DNA from: Corallium rubrum
Lineage: Eukaryota > Cnidaria > Anthozoa > Scleralcyonacea > Coralliidae
Length of the DNA: 64,000 nt
Assembly (NCBI GenBank): GCA_964035015.1
Contig: CAXIUP010000009.1
Span: 1 to 64,000, forward strand
Direction: 5' to 3'
Shown here: positions 1-11,389 of the stretch, one piece after another
How the letters are laid out: every line of letters begins with the position of its first letter
Position numbering within the stretch: the stretch's first letter is position 1
Made by a program: the position numbers and the translations under genes
Notes under the pieces: generated by a model
Database searches by the model: none
The model's input: the letters and a program-made list of their open reading frames with translations, nothing else
Told to the model about the DNA's origin: nothing

Positions 1-16
1 CCTCTTCCAGAGACTC

Positions 17-660
17 GTGGCCTTTGTAGAAGATGTGTTACTCCGTGCTAACAACCTATCACACCATAGCGAGGCCGTAGCTGAAGATGAAGAACTGACT
101 CCAACACTAGAGAATTTTGTCGTTCTCACCTGGCTCAGGCTTACTCACCCTAAACTGCTGAAACAACGATACGAAACTGAGTTAAAATCTCGCACCCTAG
201 TTTCGATAAAGCCTGAAATATCTCAAGCTCTTCACTCTTTACTTGACGAAATCCAGACGTCTGATGATGCAAAGGTTATGCGCATGTCTGCCAGCAATTA
301 CCGCAAGCCTGTTAAAGATACTAGGCCGTCACACAGAGTGACTCCCAAGCCTGAGAGGCAAGTAAAATCGTGTCCTCTTTGTAAACATGCAAGTCGTCCT
401 GATAAACATTTTCTTAAGTGAGTGCAGTTATCTGCCGGATCACGACAAAAGATACATCGCAAAAGCCAGGCAGATTGTTGGGATTCTCGACGACCACTCC
501 GAGGAGAACTATACAACCGATACTGATGAATTCGCTATTGAGGCTGTTAATCTCGAACCTGATCCGAAGCCATCAGCCTACCGTATCCAAACTCGCCAGT
601 CACCCTACATCGCACCTTCCATTCACACTACACTGTTCGCATAACAGTTGTCAGTGGCGC
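17..660 (+). pseudogene. gag C-terminal fragment of a Ty3/gypsy-like retrotransposon
   Basis: This is the 3' part of a gag-type reading frame; its 5' end lies outside the window. The open frame from 17 to 421 ends in a Cys/His knuckle (C-P-L-C near residue 122, then His). The same peptide continues in another frame from about 410 to 644, giving the final Cys of the knuckle and an acidic linker. A frameshift near 411-418 therefore breaks the gene. In this family the knuckle binds the RNA template in the virus-like particle. Protease-like sequence follows at once, the usual gag-protease order. Assignment to Ty3/gypsy rests on the downstream RT and integrase rather than on gag itself. Confidence 0.7.
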
Positions 661-1060
661 GACTGGTAACATGATTCGTCATTCAGTTGCACAGCGTCTT
701 GGCTCCCATATAACAGCCAGTGCCCAGTCTGCCAAGCCGACGGTTCCTCACCCTTCCATGTTGTTGGAGAAACACGGCAAAATGTCTTTTCGGCAAATTG
801 TCCCTTCGGCAAGATGTCCTTTCGGCAAAAAGTCCGTTCGTTAAAATGTCCATTCGGCAAAATGTCCGTCGGCAAAATGTCCGTTCGGCAAAATGTCCGT
901 TCGGCAAAATGTCTTTGAGGGTCTGGTGGTAGAAAATCTTGACGTCGACGTACTAGCAGGCACTCCTTTCATGGAAGCCAACGACATAGCTGTTCGACCA
1001 GTTAAACGGCAAGTACTCCTTGGCAATAGTACCAATAGTGTATGGATCTCATAAACTCAT
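640..1060 (+). pseudogene. retropepsin-like aspartic protease, inactivated
   Basis: The frame through about 625-780 reads a retropepsin-like active-site loop in which Ser-Gly-Ala-Thr is visible, but the position expected to be the catalytic Asp reads Val (gtc at about 647). The C-terminal half resumes at about 920-1050 with a D-V-L-A-G-T-P-F motif typical of the second half of the fold. A 16-bp minisatellite lies between the halves. A stop interrupts the gag-to-protease frame at 642-644 in one frame, so polyprotein continuity is lost. The enzyme would cut the Gag-Pol polyprotein. The missing Asp and the repeat insertion make it non-functional. Confidence 0.65.
779..921 (+). repeat. 16-bp minisatellite inside the protease sequence
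   Basis: About nine tandem, partly degenerate units of ttcggcaaaatgtccg lie between the two halves of the retropepsin-like sequence. Units vary by one or two bases and some are truncated. The array makes several overlapping artefactual open frames on both strands. Confidence 0.85.
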
Positions 1061-2488
1061 GAAGCAGGGACAGCAGCCCGTCGTGCCTTAGTACTTCGTG
1101 CTCCTGCAACTTCTACGACCATCTGGCCTGGTGAGTTCATTGAAGTCCAGTTGCCAACTGACGCAAATCCCGACTCTGAGTATGCCCTAGAGCCACGTTT
1201 TTATGCCCTAGCGTGAAGAGGTTAACAACATCCCAGTTGTGACCTAAACCTAGCATCGTCTCCAGTGTTGCAGGAAGAATAAGAATCCCAAACCTTACAT
1301 TCGAGCCACACTCCTTAAAGCGCAACGAGCACTTTTGTCAAGTTAGTCCTGTCTTCACACCAGTTGACAACCAGCCAGATTCCCAAGAGAACTTGTCCAG
1401 CCTAACGCAACAACCACCCACTCCTCCAGCCAAAACGAAACATTCTACCAATGTGCGTCTTGACCCGGGTAAACTACTCCCACCAGACATCAGATCTAAG
1501 TATAAGGTTAACTTCTCGACGAATACGACCACGTTTTTGACCCGAACATCAAGGGATACAATGGTGCAGAAGGACCATTTGAGGCAAAAGTCAACATGGG
1601 TCCCGTAGAACCACCCCAAAGTAAAGGTCGACTACCGCAATACGCCCGCAACAAGCTCATAGAGCTCCAAGAAAAGTTTGACCAACTAGAACACTTAACA
1701 TCTTAGCTGTGATCCGTGGTCTGGTCTGGACTGTGTCGTTGGCGGCTGCTTGGAGCGCCTTTGATATGCCTCGACACGGCCACGTTGATCTGCGTCCTTC
1801 GCAATTCAGCCGCTGGCTGCAAGTAAGGATGATTAGCGCCCAACCTTTCCTTCCTCTCTTCCTCCTATTCAAGCGTCCTGAAGACGAAGGCATTTCAGTG
1901 GAGTATCTCAACCCTTCCTTTTGGTGAAGAAACCAAGTGGTGGTTCCCGCCTCGTGACAGCGTTTGCCGACGTGGGTCTGTATTGTAAGCCCCAACCTTC
2001 CCTCATGCCAAATGTGGACTCGACCTTGCAACATATTGCACAGTGGAACCACGTCATCGCCACTGACCTCACAAGCGCATTCTACCAGATTCCACTAGCA
2101 CGTGACTCCATGAAATACTGCGGAGTCTCCACACCATTCAAAGGAATGCGAGTGTACGTTCGCTCCACAATGGGCATGCCCGGCTCAGAAACCGCTCTGG
2201 AAGAAGTTATGTGTCGTGTACTGGGTCACCTGTTGGAAGAAGGCGTGGTCGGTAAGATTGCAGATGATCTATATTGTGGAGGGAACACTCCAATCGAGCT
2301 ATTCAACAACTAGAAGAAAGTCTTACAGGCTCTCTACAAATGCGACCTGCGCTTGTCCGCATCGAAAACCGTCATCAACCCGAAGTCCACAACTATACTA
2401 GGATGGATCTGGAGCTCTGGCACCCTCAAAGCCAGCCCACACCGCATCGCCACACTCGCTTCTTGTCTTGAGCCCGACACAGTAAGCC
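1061..2488 (+). pseudogene. protease-RT linker and reverse transcriptase (first part), Ty3/gypsy-like
   Basis: Translation in shifting frames gives a linker with a W-P-G-E-F motif (about 1120), a pre-RT region (1500-1695) and the RT palm. The long open segment at 1921-2313 holds motif A (A-T-D-L-T-S-A-F-Y), then a G-M-P-G-S segment and motif C (A-D-D-L-Y). The polymerase Asp residues are present. About 160 bases at 1704-1865 do not align with the expected RT order and look inserted or rearranged. Several stops and frameshifts are present, for example after 2313. The RT stops at 2488, where the hAT-like element is inserted, and resumes at 6410. Confidence 0.8.
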
Positions 2489-3408
2489 CAGAGGCGGATC
2501 CAGAGGATTGCTATCGTTGCTCAAGCAACGGTCAGAATTTCGAGATTACTTTATTCAGTCATTTGGCGAGTGTTTTTGCGCACCAACATCTTTAAAATTA
2601 ACACATTCAGTCAAATATTATTATTTTTAGTGCCTGGCGACGTTAATAAAATTCGTATTGTTCAATCACTTCAAGGCCGCTGCGCGATTATTTGCGCGAG
2701 AAATGCCGTGAGTTGGGTGTCTAATTTCGCGCCCATATTATCTCTCCGAAATCCGAGAACACCGGAGCCTGCAAATGGCGGGAGCAACGGTTGATGCTAA
2801 ATTTAACCTTTTCTGAGCAACAGCAAAGGATGCTGACCAATCAAATGATCAGATTCAGTATGCTGAGCAACGGTGAGCAACGGTAGAGATATTTTTAGCT
2901 ATATTTTTCGGGTCTCCAGTGATGCTAAGTAGCAGCGTTCTCACCGACTTATCACTCGTTTACTGTTTAATATTTTCAGTTCGCAAATGGCTTCGAACAA
3001 CGCTTAATTACAACGATTGTTTGATGTATTTGATGGGAGTTATTCATCTGCGATAAAATAGGATCTAAATGTTTCGTTGTGTATTAAAGTTCGCTTCGCG
3101 ATCGCGCAACGGCGACGCCACAGTTTCCCCACAGCCAGCCAAGGAATCGCACTACCAAAACCACTACGAGTCTACTGCAGTAAGGTTAGCGTATCAAATG
3201 CTTATGAATAATATATAATTATAATGCTAATCAGCAAGGCATGTTTAATTATTTCAACTACACAACACAGTTAATGTAAATGAGTATGAGTATAGATATA
3301 TCAATGTCTGTCTGATATTTAATATGTCTCGGTTTATAAAAGTAAGTGTAAATCTTGGTGATTTATGAGAACAGAGTGGTTGATGATTTGCTTAATACTA
3401 AGCTACAA

Positions 3409-3493
3409 TCCTGGACAAAATTGTTGGGACACTTTGCCGATTTTGACGATTGTCGCATAGTGTCCCAAGCACTTTTGTCCAGGATTGTAGCTT
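3409..3493. mobile_element. short palindromic MITE
   Basis: Two inverted arms of about 35 bp, beginning aagctacaatcctggacaaa and ending with its near-complement, flank a loop of about 15 bp. There is no coding content. It lies just left of the Tc1/mariner copy. Confidence 0.7.
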
Positions 3494-3516
3494 TATATAT
3501 TTCAGTATGGTTAGTA

Positions 3517-4882
3517 CAGTGGAAGTCAAAAAGAGTTGCTCAGTTCAGATGCAGACGATGATATTAAGTATAATCGTATAAAAACAGCAAACAGAATGAA
3601 AACACACAGAAAATTATATTTTAATACTTTGTGGGCCCTCCTTTGGCCTTAATGACAGCCGCACATCGACGCGGCGTACTCTCAATTAAATTAGTCACTC
3701 GCGCTAACGGGAATGCATCCCATGCGTTTTTGACAGCAGGCCACAGTTCATTAACATTCCTTGGGTTTTGCTCCTGGACCTAAGCTTTAATTTCATCCCA
3801 TAGATTCTCTATGGGATTCAGATCTGGTGACTGTGCAGGCCATTCCATAAAAGCAAATTTTCTCCTCCGTAAACCATTTTCTGACGAGTTTGGAGGTGTG
3901 GCATGTTGCATTATCTTGCTGAAATATCCACTTACGGGGCATTGCAAGCGCATGCGTGGTTGGGATTAGTGCGTTTTCAAGAATGTCAATGTATCCCTCG
4001 CCGTTGAGCTTTCCTTCCACCTTGGAGAGACAGCCAGCACCTGTTGAGTTGATGCATCCCCACACCATGATGCCGCCACCTCCATGTTTGACTGTAGGTT
4101 CAATGCAATTGACATTGAATTCTTCCCCTACCATTCGTCGCACATAAACTCTTCCATCGCTTCTGTGGAGTAGGAATCTTGACTCATCGCTGAAAATTAC
4201 TTTGGACCATTGCGCAGATGTCCAATTCTTGTGGACCCTTGCAAACACCAATCGAGCCTTCTTGTGTCGAGCAGTTAGTCTTGGCTTTCTTCTTGGTTTG
4301 CGCCCAAAGAGTCCAGCGTCTCTGAGTCTCCGTCGTGTGGTGGAGGAAGACACACTTACACCATGTTCAAGCTTCATCTCTGCCTTTATTTGTGGTGCAG
4401 TCTTCGTGCGGTCAGCTTTACTTTTTCGCACCATGATCCTGTCCTCTTTCGTTGTTGTCTTCCTCTTTCGTCCTGGGATCTTTTTGTCTTTTACACCACC
4501 AGTTAGCTGTTGTTTTTTTAAAATACCGCTGACACTCCTTTGACTGCAGCCCACACGCGCAGCAATCTGTCGTTGGGAGTAGCCCTCCTCTGCCAATGCC
4601 AGTACCTTTCCTCGATTCTCGAGGCTCATCCTTGGCTTTGGACCCATGGTCGTCACACCTCCTTCTGTCCTTTGTAAAATTCACTACACCAACTGTTTTG
4701 GAATAAAATGCTGTGGAAACTGAGCATATCTACAATTGTCACTACCACAAAGTGATATATGGCTACAACCAGCTCGAAAATTGTGGGAGAAGTTTCAAAA
4801 TTTGTCAAATTGTCTATTGCTAGTCATAACATAGTGAATACCCAAAAAGCTGAACTTGAGCAATTCTTTTTGACTGCCACTG
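3517..4882 (-). mobile_element. Tc1/mariner element, full-length copy with decayed transposase
   Basis: The ends are inverted repeats of about 33 bp beginning cagtggaagtcaaaaag on the left and its near-complement on the right. The dinucleotide TA flanks both sides (3515-3516 and 4883-4884), as expected for this superfamily. A single transposase-like gene on the - strand fills most of the interior. A second, internally deleted copy of the same family lies at 32802-33766. Confidence 0.92.
3621..4656 (-). pseudogene. Tc1-like DD34E transposase, frameshifted
   Basis: The gene starts at 4656 or the second Met at 4647. The N-terminus is a helix-turn-helix DNA-binding region (about residues 10-60) followed by a basic linker. 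Catalytic motifs are visible: first Asp in I-F-S-D-E-S, second Asp in Q-D-N-A-T-C-H, and the final Glu in a P-D-L-N-P-I-E-N context that is out of frame here. Comparison with the copy at 33.5 kb shows a frameshift near 3855, just before the third catalytic residue, and a nonsense codon (TAG for Lys) near 3779. The open part is 287 residues; the undamaged family is about 340. It would cut and join transposon ends at TA sites but is almost certainly dead here. Confidence 0.9.
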
Positions 4883-5379
4883 TACTTCTATTTTTGATCT
4901 ATAAAGCAGAGTCGTGATAATGTATACTGTATGTATTTTTATAGTATAAACCAGCTAGTACAAATTCTGCTTTCTGATTATTGGCTGAGCTACTCCTCGA
5001 GCTACTCAGTCTATTGATAATAGACCACTGTAGCAAGAGTCAATTACATGTATTCACAAATGAAATACAATGGCAGAAACTTGCATTTTGTCAAGGTAAT
5101 ACTGTGTCCGAATACTCTGGTTTATGCTGGAATACTAGTTGCCAACAATTAGACAAATTGCCCTCATTGTTTATAAGTGATAGTCATTAACTTGACTGTA
5201 CTCATTGACTATCTGCTCACAGACAACTCGGGCTCATTTGATTAATTATTAGTATTAATTACTTGTGCAAAGTGTGTCCCTGACTTTGAAATTTTCAATA
5301 TGTTAACAAAAATGCTGTATCAATGGTAAATGTGGAATATTATTGAACCCTTTGTTTACCAGGGGTTTTCTTTTGCTAA

Positions 5380-5560
5380 TGGGTCATTCCAGAAAAGATC
5401 CATACCTCCCCCACAGAGGAAATTTGTGCCATCTGGGGAGGGGAGGGGGGTAAATCTACTTCTGATAATAGTAAAATGTACTAGGATATCCAAAGGGGGT
5501 AGAGGGTCAACTTCACATTTCCTCCGTGGGGGAGGTGTGGATGTTTTCTGGAATGACCCA
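5380..5560. mobile_element. 181-bp palindromic MITE
   Basis: Inverted arms of about 45 bp begin tgggtcattccagaaaa on the left and end with the complement on the right. The arms include a C-rich stretch and its G-rich partner. It lies inside the hAT-like element and has no coding content. Confidence 0.75.
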
Positions 5561-6409
5561 ATAGAATTAGCTATCTAAAATCAATGTAATTAAGAATTTG
5601 AAAGTTCTGTTCATGTATAAAGGATTAAGCCATTCTTGACTGAATGAATCATACAATAATGTATTGCTCTGGTGAGTCCTAATTTATTGAATGCAAAATT
5701 AACTGCCTTCAGTTAAGTTAGTTTTACAGAATTACAGTTGCAAACATAAACTAATTTTGAATAAATAATATTAAAGCTTTTTATTGTATAATTATGTTGT
5801 GTTAAGTTTTATCTTCTAACACCCATATGTTTAACTGCCAAATTTCTTGATGTGCTACTTATGGATAAGCAGTAATAACACAAGTATTAATTTCCTCAGT
5901 TTGTGGTGTGGTGTTCAAACTACTATACACTTTGCTGATCAACTATAAACTATTATATAGTGCCCTTCACGATCTGGTTATTTTTACAAATAAAAGTCTG
6001 GGGGGTAATTTAGTAGTTATTGATTTGGGCATATAATGATAATTAATTTATGGTATTGCTTCCATACAAGATAGTATATATGTTATATATAAAATTTCCA
6101 AAAATATATACAGTGTACAGTACTTTCCTGTTTGCAGTTACCAGCTGATCGGTACTCACTTACTGTGAGTCCGTTGTCGAGTTAGAGCTAATATTTTTGG
6201 CCCAGAAAGATGAAATTTTGTCCTTAAAATTGAAAAAAAAAATCCTTCTGGAGTAACTTCAAATCACTCTCAAAACGCGGGAAATGCGTTTTTAGAGGTC
6301 CTAACTTTCAAAATTTTCCTGGGGGGGCATGCCCCCTGACCCGCCTAAAAAGGTGAACCACACCTAATTAGCAACGGTCAGATTTTTTGCTGGATCCGCC
6401 CCTGAAGCC

Positions 6410-7135
6410 GTATGGATCTTTTATTGGCGCATACAAAGTCCTCTCTCGCGTCATTCCTGGATGTTCGCCATTACTCACTTCATTTGACGACGCAGTAGCT
6501 GGACGCCAGCCTCAAGAAGCTATCGAGTGGAATGACGAGCTCCGTTCTTCATTCTTCCTCGCACAGCAATCGCTTTCCACTTCCCGTGCAATCACTCTAC
6601 CCAGGCCTGATGACCACTGTGGATAGTGACGGACGAGCCGTTAGAAATCCATCGGCGCAACCCTCTACGTAACCCGAAAGGCCAAGCTCATGCCTGCTGG
6701 ATTTTTCAGTGCAAAACTACGTGGGTCCCAAACCTCATGGCTCCCATGCGAAGTAGAAGCCCTTTCCATTGCCATAGCTACAAAGCACTTCGCTCCATGT
6801 ATCGCCCAAGCTAACAAAAAAGCGTGTATTCTCACCGACAGCAAGCCCTGCGTGCAAGCGTTCGAGAAGTTGTGCCGCGGTGAATTTTCTGCCAGCCCCC
6901 GTGTTTCCACCTTCTTATCGACCGTCAGCCGCTATCAAGCCACTGTCAGGCGGCACGTTTCCGGGTCCGCCATCTTACCGTCAGACTTCGCAAGCCGTAA
7001 CGCTCCCATCTGCCAAGACGAGGCCTGTCAGATTTGCTCTTTCGTAAAGCGCACCGAAGACTCTGACGTCCGACGCAAAACTCCCCTTGACAAGCCGCTC
7101 CGCTTGGTTAGCCATCCAATCGGAGTGCTCTGACC
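6410..7135 (+). pseudogene. RT connection and RNase H region, Ty3/gypsy-like
   Basis: This is the continuation of the RT split at 2488. The first open segment (to 6626) matches the RT connection region. After a frame change the RNase H-like domain runs to about 7100: an early T-D, the Glu in L-P-C-E-V-E-A-L (about 6755), the Asp of L-T-D-S (about 6835), and a late L-P-S-D-F-A-S-R segment with the last Asp (about 6985). The domain would degrade RNA in the RNA-DNA hybrid. A small frameshift near 6640-6680 and a stop at 7131-7133 before the integrase mark it as a pseudogene. Confidence 0.8.
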
Positions 7136-7139
7136 TGCG

Positions 7140-8631
7140 TCGCACACACGCTCACCTTATCCAAGGTACCAGGCCATCGAAGAAACTTACCAATATAAAG
7201 CTAAGGACGTCAAGAGATACACGAACGTCGCGACAATCGCTAAGGACGGACTGCTAGTTGTCAAACGCAACGAGCCTTTGCCACCAACACGTGACTGCAT
7301 TATCGTTCCCCGCTCCTTCTTGGATGGACTTCTGACAGCACTTCACATACAGCTTAGCCATCCATCTAGCCACCACCTGAAAACGGACGTCAAACGCTAT
7401 TTGTACGCACTAGATATGGACAGGACCATTGACCGTGTCACTCATGGTTGTCACCCGTGTGCCGCCCTACGCCAAAGCCCTCACGCGCTCGTCGAACAAT
7501 CTTCGTGCCCTCCACCTGACGCGGTTGGCGTGTCATTTGCGGCTGATGTTCTTAAGCGTTCTCGGCAGCTTATATTAGTGGAAAGAGAATGTGTGACAAG
7601 CTACACTACAACACTACTACTGAACGACGAACGCCACAACACACTACGTGACGCTCTTATCCGCATGTGCATCCAAATGCGAGCTTTAGACGGGCCACAC
7701 ACCGTTGTTCGTACTGATCCAGCTCCTGGGTTTAAAGCCCTTGCAGACGACCAAATCTTAAAGCACTAAAGGATCACATCGGAGCTGGGAAACGCAAAGA
7801 ATTGCAACAAAAATCCAGTTGCCGAAAAGGCGATCCAAGAATTGGAAGGCGAGCCATTACAAGACCCGTTAGGAGGAGCAGTCTCAGACGTAACACTAGA
7901 CGTAGCCACAGCCACCTTGAACTCCCAAATCCGAACACGGATTCGTCAGCCAGAGAAATGTGGACGCAACGTAACCAGTCCTCCAATTACCAACTGCCTA
8001 TGAATGATCAAAACCTGATAGCTACCCAGCACGAACAACGCACCACAAACCATCCTCATAGCGAGCGCTCCAAGGCTCCCTTAGACCAGACACGCCCTAC
8101 CACATTGATCGAAGTCGGAGACTGGTTTACCTTCACTCAGATTGGAACAAATCTTGTGCCCGAAACCGTTACCTCGTAGTGTCCGTGGACGGATTGTTTT
8201 GCGATGTTAAGAAGTTTGTTGGCTCTCAGCTACGCAGTACATCTTATCGCGTAAGGATGTCGGAATGCTATAAGGTACCCCCTGGAGTTTTGGATACTTT
8301 ACGCCACCCAAGGATGCACCACCGTGACGAGTCCTCTGCAGATCAAGATGAAGATACGATACTACGCCCCAAGCTGGTCCCCCCACCTGCCCCACCGCGC
8401 ATACCGGATGCCATATCAACCCCAGCTTCACAGGATGAGCAGCAGCATGACGACCCAGCCCTTACCACCAGCACAAGTGAATCTAGGGACTTTCCTGACC
8501 CTGTTCCACCGGATTCCACTGAAGCCCACGTAACTAGAAGCGACGACGTTTCCAAACCTAGACGTTCGTCATGCCTGCGACGACGCCCAGCTCGTTACAA
8601 CGATTACGTCATCGATGACAATTCAGAATGA
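7140..8631 (+). pseudogene. integrase and C-terminal tail, Ty3/gypsy-like
   Basis: An open segment from 7278 to 7769 carries an H-H-C-C zinc-binding motif (His pair near 7345-7375, C-x2-C near 7455) and then an integrase-like core with Asp residues near 7545 and 7720. Core sequence continues in other frames from 7770 to about 7990, so at least two frameshifts break it. From 8120 the tail resumes: a short beta-rich segment, a long Pro/Ser/Thr/Asp-rich linker, and an Arg-rich C-terminus ending at 8631. Integrase inserts the cDNA into the chromosome. No intact integrase can be read from this copy. Confidence 0.78.
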
Positions 8632-8933
8632 CTAAGTCAACATTCTGCTAGCTATATCAACTTTAGTATTACGTTCATTATATTGTATAGTTTAGTTAGT
8701 CTACGTTCTAAAACCGTTTATTTCAGCATTCTGTTTGAAAAGCTCAAAAAAAGGAACGTTAACTGTAGAAGATAAGAAAGAACAGTTGCGCCAGTACCGG
8801 TCAGCAGTACTTATTGTTATCGTTAGGCCTACGTCGCTCTCAGCCTCGAAGGACAACCTTTTCTCTCGTCAAGTTGTCCCTGTTATTATTACAACTTTAG
8901 CTGTCTTTACAAGTGTATAATAAAGCCAGTTCT

Positions 8934-9168
8934 GGGGATTTATGGTGAAGGGAAATTCGAGTGAAGAATTTATACATTATAAGACCAAACCGGGACTAGT
9001 TGCGAAAAATGCAACTACACAGGCCTTCCGGCAGAAATTGAACCCACGACCTTGCGATTCTAGTGCAATGCTCTGACCACTGAGTCACGGAGGCCGTTGC
9101 CGAGAGCTTGATCGCGAGTTCTGTAAATATTAAGGTGGTAATGCCAGGAGAGAATTGGGTTAATTATA
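8934..9168 (-). mobile_element. tRNA-derived SINE, copy 1
   Basis: The - strand holds a tRNA-like head at 9022-9095 with an A box (tggctcagtgg type) and a B box (ggttcaattcc type). A tail follows, containing gcatttttcgcaactggtcc and ending near cttcaccataaatcc. The same unit occurs twice more nearby. The head folds as a cloverleaf with a short variable loop, so it is tRNA-like rather than a working tRNA gene. Confidence 0.75.
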
Positions 9169-9786
9169 AGTAATATTGGGCATTTCACTCGATTACATAG
9201 CATGTTCTAGGGATTTATGGTGAAGGAAAATTCGAGTGTAGAATATATACATTATAAGACCAAACCGGGACCAGTTGCGAAAAATGCAACTACACAGGCC
9301 TTCCGGCAGGAATTGAACACACGACCTTGCGATTCTAGTGCAATGCTCTGACCACTGAGCCACGGAGGCCGTTGCCGAGAGCTTGATCGCGAGTTCTGTG
9401 TATATTAAGGTGGTCTTATAATGTATATATTCTACACTCGAATTTTCCTTCACCCTTAAATCCTTAGAACATGCTATGTAATCGAGTGAAATGCCCAATA
9501 TCATTTATAATATACCCAATTCTCTCCTGGCATTACCACCTTATTATATATACAGAACTCGCGATCAAGCTCTCGGCAACGGCCTCCGTGGCTCAGTGGT
9601 CAGAGCATTGCACTAGAATGCAAGGTCGTGGGTTCAATTCCTGCCGGAAGGCCTGTGTAGTTGCATTTTTCGCAACTGGTCCCGGTTTGGTCTTATAATG
9701 TATATATTCTACACTCGAATTTTCCTTCACCATAAATCCCTAGAACATGCTATGTAATCGAGTGAAATGCCCAATATTACTTATAA
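9163..9786. mobile_element. fold-back element with two inverted tRNA-SINE copies
   Basis: The outer arms are inverted: attataagtaatattggg starts on the left and its complement ends on the right. The inverted similarity continues inward for about 240 bp on each side. Each arm carries one SINE: the tRNA-like head is on the - strand at 9297-9370 and on the + strand at 9581-9653. The + copy has a regular anticodon stem-loop (ttgca-ctagaat-tgcaa); the - copies carry one extra base in the 3' half. A TA-rich flank is shared by both ends. Confidence 0.75.
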
Positions 9787-9835
9787 TAAAGCCATTCGTT
9801 TACCGGATTGTGTGGTGTGATTTACTGGTGTATAT

Positions 9836-10147
9836 CCTGGCGCTATTATAAATGTAATTTTTGAGCTGTTAACTCTAAATTCTGCCTTTGCAAAACATGC
9901 ATGCGTAGGGAAGCCATTTAAAGGCTTGCTAAAAATAATCCCTTTTGAAACCTCCTAAAAACAACATATTTCTTACAACCAGAATTTAATAATGAAATCT
10001 AAGTTTTGCTTTGATATGTTCAACTTTCATTAAATCAGTTATTCATCTTATCCATAAATTCTATAATTATCCCAAGGATTATCATTTGTTTTTACATTCT
10101 GTTTGTTTTTATATTGGCTGTATACCAGGAGTACTTATTTTAATCAG
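9836..10147. other. non-coding, AT-rich
   Basis: No gene, RNA or clear repeat was recognised in this stretch. Confidence 0.5.
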
Positions 10148-10214
10148 GGGGTGGGTGGTTTTTCAAAAAAGCATGAAAAGCCGGCGATGGGTTGTTGCGT
10201 GCATGTATTTCTAG
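10148..10214 (+). mobile_element. Helitron-like 3' end fragment
   Basis: The sequence ends in gtatttctag followed by T, with the gggttgttgcgtgc motif upstream. This matches the 3' ends of the Helitron-like copies at 12249-12912 and 36264-37730. No matching 5' end was found nearby, so it is partial. Confidence 0.5.
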
Positions 10215-11389
10215 TATATAATAATTGATTGAAAATGTGAATAGGTTAAAATGCATGGTAGAGTTTATTTACGTTGTAGACCAATTGGTCGAAAAGGGTG
10301 CAAACACGGGAAAGGCAAAATTACCAAAATAAGAGTCAACGACAGAGAGCCCATCCCGAGGATTGAAGGCAAGACGCTATAATTATAAACAACGAAAACG
10401 AGGGGTTTGCATTAATCTAACTAGAAAGTTAGAGATTTTTAAAAAAAAACTAACGAGGCATGTCGCTAACCAACTAGCTCGGGCAATCGCCAGGACTCTT
10501 ATTGGCGTACAACCGCACGCTTACCGTCTGGCGTGTTTAATTCTACTTTTCTAAAGAAAAAGGTAACGAGGAACAAAGAAAAATTTAAGGAAAGGTAACG
10601 AGGAACAAAGAAAAATTTAAGGATGCTATTTCGTAAAAAAATATTGGGATGAACAAAATTGCACGTTGCAGTTAGGGTTATAATTTACAGTTCTTTCTTT
10701 CCATGTTTGCAAAGAACATTGCTAGAGCATCTAAAATATTTCCATTTTCCATAGGCATTGAATTGATTGAAACTACGTACTCAAACAACTGCCGGCTGGA
10801 TGCCACGGCTATATTCATTTATGGCATTTCAAATTCAGTGAACCTAATATAACAAAAACAATTTTTCATTTCAAAATTTGAAGTGCTGAAAGTGGTTTCA
10901 CCTACATGTTAATGGATATTTCAAAAGCATTTGTACGTTTTACAGGAGAAACATTTCTCCTTTTCCAATTTTTATGCCAAATTATAGACATGCTACGTTA
11001 CGTCATAAGTGGGTTTACAATAAGGAAACTATTTAAAAGAAAATAAGACGGAAGCCACAAGTACAGAAAACAACGGGCGAACAAAAACATGCAATAAATA
11101 TACGTTTAAAATACTTTTATCAATTAGGAACACACAAAATAGAAAACAAACTTAACAGTGATAAGAGGTAAACAGAGAAACTCGAACAGAATTCTTGGCT
11201 TGCCTTGACATCTTGGCGGCCATATTGGAGGAACTGTAACAAAAGAATGTCATTAGCAGCTACTGTATTTGGAGTATGTTTGCCTCCAACATGGCTGCCG
11301 TTTCTTTGTCTTCTAAATCTCAAGAGATTGATTGCAAACCAGCAATTGCTACTAAATTAATGTTCGTGACTGCATATATTTTTACCGTA
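10215..11389. other. non-coding, AT-rich, with one short tandem duplication
   Basis: No gene was recognised. A 34-bp segment beginning ggtaacgaggaacaaag is duplicated in tandem at about 10561-10623. A motif attggcgtacaaccgcacgc at 10500 recurs at about 12011. Confidence 0.5.

Larger units (their letters stand above)
2489..6404. mobile_element. hAT-like DNA transposon copy, 3.9 kb, inserted in the RT
   Basis: The left end reads cagaggcggatccag and the right end ctggatccgcccctg, an imperfect terminal inverted repeat of about 15 bp of a kind common on hAT elements. The 5-bp sequence aagcc is duplicated on both sides (2484-2488 and 6405-6409). Subterminal copies of agcaacggt occur near both ends (2524, about 2785, 2866-2885, 6370). 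No hAT transposase domain is recognisable inside, so the copy is non-autonomous or decayed. A Tc1/mariner copy and two small palindromic elements are nested in it. The hAT call rests on termini and duplication only; 5 bp is shorter than the 8 bp usual for hAT. Confidence 0.75.
8632..9835 (+). other. presumed 3' non-coding end or LTR of the retrotransposon, interrupted
   Basis: Non-coding sequence follows the polyprotein stop and includes an aataaag-type signal near 8919. The 12-base segment ataataaagcca occurs at 8919-8930 and again at about 9783-9794, bracketing the SINE and fold-back block. This suggests the block was inserted into the retrotransposon end and duplicated its target. The LTR boundaries cannot be set because the 5' LTR is outside the window. 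Confidence 0.4.
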
